A stretch of 64,000 nt of DNA from Miltoncostaea sp036826475 (GTDB lineage: Bacteria > Actinomycetota > Thermoleophilia > Miltoncostaeales > Miltoncostaeaceae): contig DAISWG010000018.1 of assembly GCA_036826475.1 (NCBI GenBank), forward strand, positions 1-64,000. Reading direction: 5' to 3'. Each line of letters opens with the position of its first letter. The first letter of the stretch is position 1. The notes below the pieces were generated by a model that made no database searches, was not told the origin of the DNA, and worked only from the letters and a program-made list of their open reading frames with translations. The position numbers were made by a program, and so were the translations under genes. Below are positions 56,267 to 64,000 of the stretch, one piece after another.

Positions 56267-57228
56267 GCGCCGCCGCGGACGCGCGCCGCGAGGAGGTGCT
56301 CGCGGCGCTGGTGCGGGCGGGGGACGCCGGGGTGTCGGGCGAGGCCCTGGCGGCGCAGCTGGGGTGCTCGCGGGCGGCGGTGCACCGGCACGTGGAGGCG
56401 CTCCGCCGCCAGGGCCTCGAGGTGGCGGGGGAGCAGGACGGCTACCGGCTGGCCCCGGACGCCGATCCGGTGGTGCCGGCGCTGGTGGTCCCGCGGCTGA
56501 CGCCGCCGCTGGCCGGGCCGGTGGCGTGGCAGGCGGAGACGGGATCCACCAACGACGACCTCACCGCGCTGGCTCGCGAGGGCGCGCCGGAGGGGACGGT
56601 GGTGGGGGCTGACCGCCAGTCGGCGGGCCGGGGCCGGCGGGGCCGGTCGTGGCTGGCGGCGAGCGGGCACGCCCTGCTGGTGTCGGTGCTCCTCCGGCCC
56701 GCCGTCGCCCCCGTCGACGCGGGGCTGCTGCCGGTGGTGGTCGCGGTCGGGGCGGCGGAGGCGCTGGGCCCGGACGCGCGGATCGTGTGGCCGAACGACA
56801 TCCTCATCGACGGCCGCAAGGTGGCGGGGATCCTGTGCGAGATGTCGGCCGACCAGGAGCGCGTGGCGTGGGCGATCGCCGGGATCGGGGTGAACGTGCG
56901 CTCCGCCCCCGACCTGGACGACGCCCGCTGGAGCCCCGGCGCCCTCGCCGACCTGGGCGCGCCGCCGCGCCGCGCCGACCTGCTCGTCGATCTGATCGGC
57001 GCGCTCGGCCGTCGCTACGCGGAGTGGACCCGCGAGGGGCCGGCGCCGATCACCGCCGCCTTCGCGGAGCGCGACATGCTCGCGGGCCGCCGGATCGCGG
57101 TGAGCCTCCCCGACGGCGAGCTGACCGGCACCGCGGACGGCACCGACGACCTCGGCCGACTCCGCCTCCTCACCGCCGACGGTGTCCGCCACCTCTCCGC
57201 CGGCGAGGTCGTCCGGGTCGCCCCCTGA
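56263..57228 (+). CDS. birA: Biotin-protein ligase / biotin operon repressor BirA
   Basis: A 321-aa bifunctional BirA. Residues 1-65 are a winged helix (GDAGVSGEALAAQLGCSRAAVHRHVEALRRQG, split). The catalytic domain has ETGSTNDDLTALAREGAPEGTVVGADRQSAGRGRRGRSWL (biotin and ATP loop, split), WPNDILIDGRKVAGIL, and a C-terminal SH3-like cap. It makes biotinyl-AMP and biotinylates acetyl-CoA carboxylase. GTG at 56263 overlaps ndh. The DNA-binding half means it may also repress biotin genes, none of which lie in the window. Confidence 0.93.
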   Translation: MSAAADARREEVLAALVRAGDAGVSGEALAAQLGCSRAAVHRHVEALRRQGLEVAGEQDGYRLAPDADPVVPALVVPRLTPPLAGPVAWQAETGSTNDDLTALAREGAPEGTVVGADRQSAGRGRRGRSWLAASGHALLVSVLLRPAVAPVDAGLLPVVVAVGAAEALGPDARIVWPNDILIDGRKVAGILCEMSADQERVAWAIAGIGVNVRSAPDLDDARWSPGALADLGAPPRRADLLVDLIGALGRRYAEWTREGPAPITAAFAERDMLAGRRIAVSLPDGELTGTADGTDDLGRLRLLTADGVRHLSAGEVVRVAP

Positions 57229-57257
57229 CCCCGCTCGGCCCGTCCCTCCGGGCCGCC

Positions 57258-57448
57258 GTTCGAATGAACATCGGGGTGTCGTTCAAATGAACGCCGCGGG
57301 GCGCGCGGAGTGAGCGAGGGTTGAACCCCTTCATCGACGGGGTGGGCCGGGGCCGCGGTCGCGGCTCGTGCAGTCGAGATCGTGCGTCCCGATCGAACCC
57401 CGGAGCCGCCGCGCGTTCGAATGAACGCGCGCGTTCGTTCGATTGAAC
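57258..57448. repeat. Two pairs of GTTC-N4-GAAC sites between convergent genes
   Basis: GTTCGAATGAAC (57258-57269), GTTCAAATGAAC (57281-57292), GTTCGAATGAAC (57415-57426), GTTCGATTGAAC (57437-57448). Members of each pair are 23 and 22 bp apart and each pair is followed by CGCGGGG, so a module of about 45 bp is repeated 157 bp apart. The order GTTC..GAAC is the reverse of an SOS box. The sites lie downstream of both birA and the small Cys-rich gene; no ORF is seen between them (57293-57414). Confidence 0.75.
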
Positions 57449-57483
57449 CGCGGGGACCCCCGGACGCCCGGGGGCCCCGGACC

Positions 57484-57624
57484 TCAGTGGTGGTGGGGGG
57501 CCTCGCAGTGGGCGTGGTGGCAGTGGCACTCGCCGGAGTCCGGGTTGGCCTCGCACCAGGGGGAGCAGTAGTCGCTGCCCTCGGACGCCTCGCACGTGCA
57601 GGCCGTGTGCTGGCAGGTCGCCAT
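57484..57624 (-). CDS. Metallothionein-like Cys/His-rich protein, 46 aa
   Basis: ATG at 57624 with AAGGAGG 6 nt upstream. Eight Cys (residues 4, 9, 11, 20, 24, 33, 35, 40) and eight His among 46 residues. Order: CQHTACTCEAS, YCSPWCEANPDSGECHCHHAHC, then a HHH end. The C-x-C, YCSxxC and CxCxHxxC pattern is like prokaryotic metallothioneins, which bind Zn, Cu or Cd in the cytoplasm. Short length explains why gene callers may miss it. Sensor or promoter not identified; the acyl-CoA dehydrogenase lies divergent 82 bp away. Confidence 0.75.
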   Translation of the reverse strand: MATCQHTACTCEASEGSDYCSPWCEANPDSGECHCHHAHCEAPHHH

Positions 57625-57706
57625 GTCGCCTCCTTCGTCGGGTCCGTGGGGACCTCCCGATCGTCCGTCCCGCGCGGCGCGGGCGCAAGCCTGGCAGGCT
57701 GCGCCG

Positions 57707-58882
57707 GTGAGCGCGGGCGACCCGGCGACCAGCGATCTCTACCTCACCGACCTCGAGCTCACCGACGAGGATCGTGCGGTCCGCGACCGGGTCCGCCGGT
57801 TCTGCGACGAGCAGGTCCGGCCCGTCATCAACGGCTACTGGGAGAAGGCGGAGTTCCCCTTCGCCCTCATCCCCGGCCTGGCCGGGCTGCGCGTCTGCGG
57901 GGGCACCCACACCGGTCACGGCCTCCCCGGGCTCAGCCCCCTCGCCGCGGGGCTCGTGTCGATGGAGCTCGCCCGCGGCGACGGCTCCATCAGCACCTTC
58001 CACGGCGTCCACTCGGGCCTCGCGATGAACGCCATCGCCATGCTCGGCTCGGAGGAGCAGAAGGACCGCTGGCTCCCCGCCATGGCGGCCATCGAGAAGG
58101 TTGGCGCGTTCGCCCTCACCGAGCCCGACCACGGGTCCGACGCCGTCGTGCTCGAGACCACGGCCCGCCACCTCGGCGACGGCTACGTCCTCGACGGCGA
58201 GAAGCGCTGGATCGGCAACGCGGTGTTCGCCGACCTCATGATCGTGTGGGCCCGCGACGGCCGGGGGGACGTGGGCGCGTACGTCGTCGAGAAGGGCACC
58301 CCCGGCGTCGAGGCCACGCTCATCACCGGCAAGATCGCGAAGCGCGCGTCCTGGCAGGCCGACGTCGTGCTCCGCGACGTCCGCGTCCCCGCCGAGAACA
58401 AGCTGGCCAAGGCCGCCTCGTTCGACGACGCCGTCCGCGTGCTCACCGCGGCCCGCCCCGGCATCGCATGGGGGGCGCTCGGCCACGCCGTCGCCGCCTA
58501 CGAGGCCGCCGTGGCGTACACCCTCGGGCGCGAGCAGTTCGGCGCGCCGCTCGCCGGCCACCAGATCACCCAGCTGCGCCTGGCCAAGATGCTCGCCGAC
58601 GTCACCTGCATGCGGCTCATCTGCCTGCGGCTCGCCCAGCTCGCGGCGCTCGGCAAGGTGACCCCGGCGATGGCGTCCCTCGCCAAGATGCACAACGCCG
58701 CCCGCGCCCAGTCCGTCGTCGCGGAGGCCCGCGACCTGCTCGGCGGCAACGGCATCCTGCTGGAGAACGAGGTGGGGCGGCACCTCGGCGACGTCGAGGT
58801 GGTCGCCACCGTCGAGGGCACCGACGTCGTCCACGCCCTCATCGTGGGGCGGGAGATCACCGGCCTCAGCGCGTTCGCCTAG
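57707..58882 (+). CDS. Acyl-CoA dehydrogenase, glutaryl-CoA-type
   Basis: A 391-aa flavoprotein. ELTDEDRAVRDRVRRFCDEQ (N-terminal helix), AFALTEPDHGSDA, KRWIGNAVFADLMIVWARD (split) and DLLGGNGILLENEVGRHLGD match glutaryl-CoA-like dehydrogenases. VATVEGTDVVHALIVGREITG carries the catalytic Glu in the VEGT motif. GTG at 57707. It is unrelated in position to the first acyl-CoA dehydrogenase at 2816. Convergent with the hydrolase, overlapping 4 nt. Confidence 0.88.
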   Translation: MSAGDPATSDLYLTDLELTDEDRAVRDRVRRFCDEQVRPVINGYWEKAEFPFALIPGLAGLRVCGGTHTGHGLPGLSPLAAGLVSMELARGDGSISTFHGVHSGLAMNAIAMLGSEEQKDRWLPAMAAIEKVGAFALTEPDHGSDAVVLETTARHLGDGYVLDGEKRWIGNAVFADLMIVWARDGRGDVGAYVVEKGTPGVEATLITGKIAKRASWQADVVLRDVRVPAENKLAKAASFDDAVRVLTAARPGIAWGALGHAVAAYEAAVAYTLGREQFGAPLAGHQITQLRLAKMLADVTCMRLICLRLAQLAALGKVTPAMASLAKMHNAARAQSVVAEARDLLGGNGILLENEVGRHLGDVEVVATVEGTDVVHALIVGREITGLSAFA

Positions 58883-59595
58883 CGCCCCGCCGGTGCGCCC
58901 GCCAGGGCGGCGTGCGCGATCGTCTGGGCCAGCTCACCGGCGCACGAGAGCAGGGGGAAGTGCCCGGAGCGGATCTCCACCACCCGGGTCGCGTGCCGCG
59001 CCATCCGCCGCTGGAGGTCCGGCGAGAGCACGCGGTCCTCGGTGGCGACGACGTAGGTGGAGGGGCGCTCCCGCCAGCCGATCGCGGCGGGCGCCTCGCC
59101 GAACACCGACAGCCGGTGGGTGCCGAGCGCCGCGACCATCGAACCAGACCGCTCCGCCGGCACGTCGTCGAACAGGAGCTCACGCGCGCCCGCCGGCTCA
59201 AGCCACGACCGGCCGTCGCCGCGCACGCGTATCGCCTCCGCCAGCGGTGTCGGCACCGGGTCCGACGCCATCAGGGAGGCGGTCGACTCGCCCTCGGCCG
59301 GCATCACCGCGCACACGTAGACCAGGTGGCCCACGACGTGGTGGCCGGCGGCCGCCTCGGTCACCGCCACGCCCGCGTCGCCGTGGGCGGCGAGCACCAC
59401 CGGACCGTCGAGCACGTCCAGAGCCGCCCGGATGCGGGCGACGTCGTCACGCAGGCCGCTCGGCGCCGCGCCGGCCGACGGCAGGTCCACCGCGGTGCTC
59501 CACACCCCGCGCTCGGCCAGGCGGGCGCGCACGAACCCCCACGCCCAGCCCTCCGTCCATGCACCGTGCACCAGCAGCACCGGCGACGTGCTCAC
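58879..59595 (-). CDS. Alpha/beta-hydrolase-fold protein lacking the usual nucleophile
   Basis: A 238-aa protein of the EstC/salicylate-esterase-like group: VLLVHGAWTEGWAWGFV, nucleophile elbow region VVLAAHGDAGVAV, VATEDRVLSP, and the C-terminal His in IRSGHFPLLS. Relatives read GHSYGG at the elbow; here AHGDAG puts Gly or Asp where Ser should be. The Asp and His remain. Either Asp is the nucleophile (as in epoxide hydrolase or dehalogenase types) or the enzyme is not an esterase. GTG at 59595. Confidence 0.8.
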   Translation of the reverse strand: MSTSPVLLVHGAWTEGWAWGFVRARLAERGVWSTAVDLPSAGAAPSGLRDDVARIRAALDVLDGPVVLAAHGDAGVAVTEAAAGHHVVGHLVYVCAVMPAEGESTASLMASDPVPTPLAEAIRVRGDGRSWLEPAGARELLFDDVPAERSGSMVAALGTHRLSVFGEAPAAIGWRERPSTYVVATEDRVLSPDLQRRMARHATRVVEIRSGHFPLLSCAGELAQTIAHAALAGAPAGR

Positions 59596-59744
59596 GCGGC
59601 CTCCCTCCGGTCCGACACGGGCGTCATCATCTTCGGCGGACCCGCGGGCCGCCCGGCGGGGTGTTCCGGCGTGCCCGGGCGGGAACCCACCGGTGGGCCG
59701 CCGGGTGCGGCCGTGTATCCGCCCACCACGGAGGGACCGCCGAC

Positions 59745-60341
59745 ATGACCCGCGTCGCCGTCATCTACTACAGCTCCACCGGCAACGTGCACCAGCTCGC
59801 CGAGGCCGTGCGCGACGGGGCCGCCGAGGCCGGGGCCGACGTGCGCCTGCGGCGCGTCGAGGAGCTCGCGCCGGAGGAGGCGATCCGGCAGAACCCCGAC
59901 TGGGCCGCCCACCGCGACGCCACGCGCGAGGTCCCGGTCGCGACCCTCGACGACCTCGACTGGGCCGACGCCTACGTGTTCGGCTCGCCCACCCGGTTCG
60001 GGAACGTCGCTGCGCAGCTCAAGCAGTTCCTCGACTCCGCCGGACCGCTGTGGGCGGAGGGGCGGCTCGCGGGGAAGATCGCCTCGGGGTTCACCAGCAG
60101 CCAGAACGCCCACGGCGGGCAGGAGAGCACCCTGCTGGCGCTCTACGGCACGATGTACCACTGGGGCGCGATCGTCGTGGCGCCCGGCTACACCGACCCG
60201 CGCGTGTTCGCGTCGGGCGGCAACCCCTACGGCGCCAGCAGCACCGAGGCCCCGGGCGACGAGGAGCTGGACGCCGCCCGCCACCTGGGGGAGCGCGTCA
60301 CGTCCGTCGCCGCCAGGCTGGGGGCGCCCGCCGGCCGGTAG
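59745..60341 (+). CDS. wrbA: NAD(P)H:quinone oxidoreductase, WrbA type
   Basis: A 198-aa flavodoxin-like protein. VIYYSSTGNVHQLAEAV binds FMN phosphate; FGSPTRFGNVAAQLKQFLD and FTSSQNAHGGQESTLLALYG are WrbA signatures, as is the later GNPYGASS. It reduces quinones by two electrons and protects from oxidative stress. ATG at 59745 with GGAGGG upstream. The alcohol dehydrogenase follows after 9 nt. Confidence 0.93.
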   Translation: MTRVAVIYYSSTGNVHQLAEAVRDGAAEAGADVRLRRVEELAPEEAIRQNPDWAAHRDATREVPVATLDDLDWADAYVFGSPTRFGNVAAQLKQFLDSAGPLWAEGRLAGKIASGFTSSQNAHGGQESTLLALYGTMYHWGAIVVAPGYTDPRVFASGGNPYGASSTEAPGDEELDAARHLGERVTSVAARLGAPAGR

Positions 60342-60350
60342 GCTCGCGGC

Positions 60351-61358
60351 GTGCGGGTCGCGGTCTACCACGGGCGGGGCCGGATCGCGCTCGAGCAGCG
60401 GCCCGACCCGGTCGCCGGCGCCGGTGAGCTCGTGGTGCGGGTGCGCGCCTGCGGCCTGTGCGGCAGCGACCTCATGGACTGGTACCAGGAGCCGCGCGCG
60501 CCGACGGTCCTGGGGCACGAGCCCGTCGGCGAGGTGATCGCGGCGGGGGAGGGGGCGCCGCCCGTCCCCCTCGGCCGGCGGGTGTTCGTGCACCACCACG
60601 TGCCGTGCATGACGTGCGACCTGTGCCGCGCGGGGCGGCACACCCTGTGCCCGCGGTTCCGCGCCACCCGGATCGACCCCGGCGGCCTGGCCGAGATGGT
60701 CCGCGTGCCCGCCCAGAACGCCGCCCTCGACGTGCTGGCCCTGCCGGACGAGATCGCGGACTGGGCGGCCACGCTCATCGAGCCGCTCGGGTGCGTCATC
60801 CACGGTCAGCGGATGGCCGGCGTGGGTCCCGGCTCCCGGGTCGCCGTCGTGGGGGCGGGGTCGATGGGGCTGCTCGAGATCGGCGCCGCCCTCGCCGCCG
60901 GCGCCGCCGCCGTCGTTGCCGTCGAGCCGCGAGCAGACCGGCGCGCCGCCGCCCTCGCCGCCGGCGCGGTGGCCGCCCTGCCCGGCGCCGACCCCTCCGG
61001 CGTGGCCGACGCGCTCGGGGGGCTCGCCGACCAGGTGTTCGTCTGCACCTCCGCCGCCGACGCGATCGCCGGCGCCCTGCACCTCGCGGGCCCCGCCGGC
61101 GTGGTGCAGCTGTTCGCGCCGCCCCGGCCGGGCACGCCGGTCGCCCTCGACCTGGGGGCCGTCTTCTTCCGGGAGGTGACGATCCAGCACACCTACTCGG
61201 CGGGCCCCCTCGACACCCGCGACGCCCTGGCGGTCCTCGCGTCCGGCGCCATCGACCCCGCCGCCGTCGTCTCCCACCGCGTCCCCCTGGAGGAGGTGGA
61301 GGAGGCGTTCCGCCTCGCCCGCTCCGGCGAGGCCACCAAGGTCGTGGTCGAGCCCTAA
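60351..61358 (+). CDS. Zinc-dependent alcohol dehydrogenase (MDR family)
   Basis: A 335-aa MDR enzyme: catalytic zinc ligands C37 (CGLCGSD), H56-E57 (GHEPVGE); structural zinc C86, C89, C92 and C100 (VPCMTCDLCRAGRHTLC). NAD(P)-binding VAVVGAGSMGLLEIGAAL follows at about residue 165. Fits sorbitol/threonine-dehydrogenase-like proteins; substrate unknown. GTG at 60351, shared transcript with wrbA likely. Its stop overlaps the convergent thioesterase by 4 nt. Confidence 0.9.
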   Translation: MRVAVYHGRGRIALEQRPDPVAGAGELVVRVRACGLCGSDLMDWYQEPRAPTVLGHEPVGEVIAAGEGAPPVPLGRRVFVHHHVPCMTCDLCRAGRHTLCPRFRATRIDPGGLAEMVRVPAQNAALDVLALPDEIADWAATLIEPLGCVIHGQRMAGVGPGSRVAVVGAGSMGLLEIGAALAAGAAAVVAVEPRADRRAAALAAGAVAALPGADPSGVADALGGLADQVFVCTSAADAIAGALHLAGPAGVVQLFAPPRPGTPVALDLGAVFFREVTIQHTYSAGPLDTRDALAVLASGAIDPAAVVSHRVPLEEVEEAFRLARSGEATKVVVEP

Positions 61359-61771
61359 CCCCGGCCCTTGCGGGCCACCCCCGCCTCGAAGCGGGCCCGG
61401 TCGACCACGAAGCGCTCGTGGTGGCCGGAGCAGATCCGGTCGGCCGCGTCGTGGGCCTCGGCGGCGAAGCGCAGCCGCCGGCCGTCGACGGCCTCCAGCA
61501 CCACCCGTGCCACCACCTCCATCCCGGGCGGGGTGGCCGCGTCGTGGCTCAGGTCGACGTGGACCCCCAGCGACATCTCGCCGTCGTCCAGGTGGGGTGC
61601 GATCAGGTCGATGCACGCCCACTCCACCAGCCCGACCATGAACCCGGTGGCGAAGACCTCCGGCATCGCCGCGAACGACGGCGACTCGGGGTAGAGGTGG
61701 GGCACGGTCTTGCCGACGGGCACGGTGAACCGCAGCTCGTGCGCGATGCCGGGCGCGAGGGTGGGCTTCAT
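61355..61771 (-). CDS. Thioesterase-family (hotdog fold) protein
   Basis: A 138-aa hotdog protein of the fluoroacetyl-CoA thioesterase (FlK)-like group: VPVGKTVPHLYPESPSFAAM at the start, FATGFMVGLVEWACI for the long helix (with Glu), and VHVDLSHDAATPPG for the His-containing strand. Expected to hydrolyse an acyl-CoA or hold a ligand. ATG at 61771, divergent from the DUF1707 gene across 32 bp. Confidence 0.85.
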   Translation of the reverse strand: MKPTLAPGIAHELRFTVPVGKTVPHLYPESPSFAAMPEVFATGFMVGLVEWACIDLIAPHLDDGEMSLGVHVDLSHDAATPPGMEVVARVVLEAVDGRRLRFAAEAHDAADRICSGHHERFVVDRARFEAGVARKGRG

Positions 61772-61803
61772 GGGACCTCCGACTTGATACGGGTGCCCGG
61801 ATC

Positions 61804-62445
61804 ATGTCTGGTGGGGGCATGGAGCAGGGTGGCCCGCCCGGCCCGCCGGTCCGCGCATCGGACGCCGAGCGCGACGCCGCCGTGCGCGCGCTGACCGAGG
61901 CGGCGGCCGAGGGGCGCATCACGCTGGAGGAGCTGGGCGACCGCGCCGCCCGGGCGCTCGAGGCGGTGTCCCGGGACGATCTGGCCGCCGTCACCGCCGA
62001 CCTGCCCGCGGCCTCCCACGGGCCGGCTCCCCGGGGCACCCGGTGGGTGCTGGGCATCCTGGGCGGCGGCGACCGCGGCGGGCGCTGGCGGATCGCGCCG
62101 CGCTGCACCGTGGTGAACCTGATGGGCGGCGCCGACCTCGACCTGCGGCAGGCCACCGTCGAGGCGGCCGAGACGTCGGTCACCGTCATCTCCGTCATGG
62201 GCGGGTCCACCATCGTGGTGCCGGAGGGCGTGGAGGTCGACGCCGGCGGCTTCGCGTTCCTGGGGGGCAACGACGTCCGCCTGGAGGGCCCGCCGCCGCA
62301 GCCCGGGGCGCCGCGCCTTCGCATCCGCGCATGGTCGCTGCTGGGCGGCACCGACGTGACCACCGTCCCCGGCCCGCGCCGCCTCCATGGCGGCCACCGG
62401 CACGGCCCTCCGCCGCCGCCGGCGCCTCCGCGGCCCTTCCGCTAG
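61804..62445 (+). CDS. DUF1707 domain protein with cell-wall-response (LiaF-like) C-terminus
   Basis: A 213-aa protein. Residues 15-65 are a DUF1707 domain (VRASDAERDAAVRALTEAAAEGRITLEELGDRAARAL, split). The rest is a beta-helical LiaF/DUF2154-like part: VVNLMGGADLDLRQATVEA, VTVISVMGGSTIVVPEGVEV, WSLLGGTDVTT. In contrast to LiaF there is no membrane segment. The C-terminus is His/Pro-rich. ATG at 61804; the ATG at 61819 is an alternative. Common in actinobacteria; role probably in sensing envelope stress. Confidence 0.82.
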   Translation: MSGGGMEQGGPPGPPVRASDAERDAAVRALTEAAAEGRITLEELGDRAARALEAVSRDDLAAVTADLPAASHGPAPRGTRWVLGILGGGDRGGRWRIAPRCTVVNLMGGADLDLRQATVEAAETSVTVISVMGGSTIVVPEGVEVDAGGFAFLGGNDVRLEGPPPQPGAPRLRIRAWSLLGGTDVTTVPGPRRLHGGHRHGPPPPPAPPRPFR

Positions 62446-62538
62446 GGCCCGCGGTCCCACGATCCGAGCCGTCCCGCGCGGAGCGTGGCGTGCGCCGCAC
62501 GGAAGGGTGTACAAGGGCCGCGACGAGCGGAGGCGGAC

Positions 62539-63900
62539 GTGGCGGTCGACGTGGGCACGCGGACGGCACCGGGGCCCGGGAGGCGGGGGTCGCTGGCCCT
62601 CGTGGGCGAGCGTCGCCGCGACGCGCTCGGCATGTTCACGCGCCTCCGCGAGGCCTACGGCGACGTCGTGCGGTTCCGGATGGGTCCGCTCGACATGCTG
62701 CTGGTCTGCGACCCGGACCTGGTACAGGAGGTCTTCACCACCCATGCGTCCCGGCTCCGCAAGGGCCGCATCCTGGAGGGCGCCAAGGTGCTGCTGGGGG
62801 AGGGGCTCCTCACCTCCGAGGGGGAGCACCACCGGCGCCAGCGCCGGCTGATCCAGCCGGCGTTCCACCGCGAGCGGCTGGACGCCTACGCCGGCGTCAT
62901 GGGGGCGTGGGCCGCCCGGACGGCGCGCGGGTGGCGCGACGGGGCGACGGTGGACGTCTTCAGCGAGATGTCGGGGCTGACGATGGGCGTCACGGGGGAG
63001 GCGCTCTTCGGCGCCGACGTCGCCGGCGACCGGGAGCGCGTCCAGTCGGCGCTGGTGGACGTGTTCCGGGCCTTCGACCTCCTGGTGCTGCCCTTCTCCG
63101 GCATCCGGATGCGCGTGCCGAGCCGCACCGTCCGCCGCTTCCGGGCGGCGAAGGCCGACCTGGAGGCGATGGTCGACGAGGTCATCGCGCGGCGCCGGTC
63201 CGAGGGGGGCGACCGGGGCGACCTCCTGTCGATGCTGCTCGCCGCCGTCGACGAGGAGGGCGACGGCGCGCGGATGACCGACGACGAGGTCCGGCACGAG
63301 GTCATGACGCTGTTCGCCGCCGGGCTCGAGACCACCGCCAACGCCCTCACGTTCGCGTGGTGGCTCCTGGCCGCCGACCCCGTGGCGCGGGCATGGGTGG
63401 AGGCCGAGGCCGACGACCTGCCCGGACCGCCGGCCACCCTCGCCGACCTGGAGCGCCTGCCGTGGACGACCGCCGTCCTGGACGAGGCGATCCGCCTGTA
63501 TCCGCCGGCGTGGATGATCGCGCGCCGCTGCGTGGAGCCGTTCGTGCTCGGCGGGTACCCCGTCGGGGAGGACATGCTGGTGATGACGCCGCCGTGGCTG
63601 CTCCACCGGGACGGGTCGCGGTGGCCGCGGGCGCTGGAGTTCGACCCCGGCCGGTGGCTCGACGGCGGCGGCCCGCCCCACCGGTTCTCGTACCTGCCGT
63701 TCGGGGCCGGTACGCGCAAGTGCATCGGCGCCGGCTTCGCGACGGCCGAGGGCGTGATCGCGCTGGCCACGATCGCCCGGACGCACCGGCTGGAGCGCCT
63801 CCCCGGGCACGCGCTGGAACTTGAGCCGCAGATCACCCTGCGCCCGCGCGGTGGGCTGCCCATGCGCGTGGGGGCGCGCCGCGGCGGGAGCCTGGCCTAG
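62539..63900 (+). CDS. Cytochrome P450
   Basis: A 453-aa P450. I-helix AGLETTANAL (about residue 260), ExxR in DEAIRLYPP (about 315), and heme loop FGAGTRKCIGAGFA with the axial Cys at 395. The N-terminus has no membrane anchor, so it is soluble, as usual in bacteria. Helix-C HHRRQRRLIQPAF and the CYP102/CYP4-like pattern suggest fatty acid or lipid hydroxylation, but the substrate is not deducible. GTG at 62539 with GGAGG upstream. No ferredoxin is next to it. The stop overlaps the final partial gene. Confidence 0.92.
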   Translation: MAVDVGTRTAPGPGRRGSLALVGERRRDALGMFTRLREAYGDVVRFRMGPLDMLLVCDPDLVQEVFTTHASRLRKGRILEGAKVLLGEGLLTSEGEHHRRQRRLIQPAFHRERLDAYAGVMGAWAARTARGWRDGATVDVFSEMSGLTMGVTGEALFGADVAGDRERVQSALVDVFRAFDLLVLPFSGIRMRVPSRTVRRFRAAKADLEAMVDEVIARRRSEGGDRGDLLSMLLAAVDEEGDGARMTDDEVRHEVMTLFAAGLETTANALTFAWWLLAADPVARAWVEAEADDLPGPPATLADLERLPWTTAVLDEAIRLYPPAWMIARRCVEPFVLGGYPVGEDMLVMTPPWLLHRDGSRWPRALEFDPGRWLDGGGPPHRFSYLPFGAGTRKCIGAGFATAEGVIALATIARTHRLERLPGHALELEPQITLRPRGGLPMRVGARRGGSLA

Positions 63901-64000
63901 TGCCCTCCGGCCCTCCGCGCGACGAGCGCCGTGCAGAGGAACCCCAGCGCTTCATGGTCGAGAGCCCGGAGCTGATGGAGCTCCTCGGACTCGACGAAGA
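63900..64000 (+). CDS. Partial reading frame at the right edge
   Basis: GTG at 63900 overlaps the P450 stop (TAGTG) and the frame is open to the window end: a hydrophilic start, then MVESPELMELLGLDE. An ATG at 63954 in frame is an alternative start. Too short to assign. Confidence 0.35.
   Translation, partial: MPSGPPRDERRAEEPQRFMVESPELMELLGLDE

Noticed and set aside
57258..57448. SOS boxes (LexA sites)
   Set aside because: Actinobacterial LexA sites are GAAC-N4-GTTC; these read GTTC-N4-GAAC, and the only GAAC..GTTC pair (57423-57436) has six bases between.
63897..63906. Second copy of the inverted-repeat element end (CTAGTGCCC after the P450 stop)
   Set aside because: Only about ten bases match, the sequence then differs, and no partner end is seen before the window edge.

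Overview
High-GC (roughly three-quarters G+C) chromosomal scaffold of an actinomycete-type bacterium. GTG starts are frequent, neighbouring genes commonly overlap by GTGA or ATGA, and families such as TypA/BipA, MutS2, PPK2, archaeal-type apgM, geranylgeranyl-reductase-like oxidoreductases and CeoBC-like RCK pairs occur. The gene mix would fit class Thermoleophilia, but that placement is inference. Two 10-N gaps (5395-5404, 27433-27442) and error-rich sequence at the left end and around the second gap point to a draft or metagenome-derived assembly. There is no prophage, CRISPR array or complete transposon.

Layout. 1-4027: broken GNAT gene, a hypothetical gene, then a minus-strand overlapping operon (acyl-CoA dehydrogenase, NMN-adenylyltransferase-like, apgM). 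4081-7355: kinase-like protein without catalytic residues, then a minus operon hydrolase, MBL hydrolase, GlxA-type regulator. 7445-11958: plus-strand run of a pore-less voltage-sensor-like protein, a tiny membrane peptide with two PRC-barrel proteins, UBP zinc finger, YdcZ and MFS transporters. 11963-18172: LuxR-family ATPase regulator plus MBL enzyme, divergent from an aldehyde dehydrogenase. 18150-20902: secreted protein plus two-component system behind three 11-bp-phased direct repeats. 21018-25754: typA; a MarR-controlled yceI and FMN-reductase unit. 25754-31394: 5'-3' exonuclease, ECHDC3-like protein, diguanylate cyclase, PhoU-like, GDPD-like, LPG-synthase-like. 31537-38153: TetR, a leaderless PadR with a small partner, SDR, FAD amine-oxidase-like protein, ppk2. 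38236-43708: AI-2E permease, mutS2, nitroreductase.

43709-48300 looks accessory: a strong terminator, a dimeric ~78-bp tandem repeat, secreted proteins, an OmpA/zinc-peptidase protein with an LQRxAGNxAV motif, tRNA-Arg(TCT) and an excisionase-like HTH. 48486-57228 holds an oxidoreductase, two APC-permease/USP fusions, two RCK (TrkA) proteins separated by a small inverted-repeat element exactly between stop and start codons, NDH-2 and birA. This resembles an actinobacterial potassium-uptake locus. 57229-64000: an operator-like repeat cluster, a 46-residue metallothionein-like gene, acyl-CoA dehydrogenase, hydrolase, WrbA, alcohol dehydrogenase, thioesterase, DUF1707 protein and P450.

The most unusual items are the inverted-repeat element between the RCK genes, the higher-order tandem repeat, the OmpA-peptidase fusion, the paired GTTC-N4-GAAC sites between convergent genes, the phased CCGAAGA repeats and the small Cys/His-rich gene. 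All functional statements come from reading the sequence; no database search was possible.
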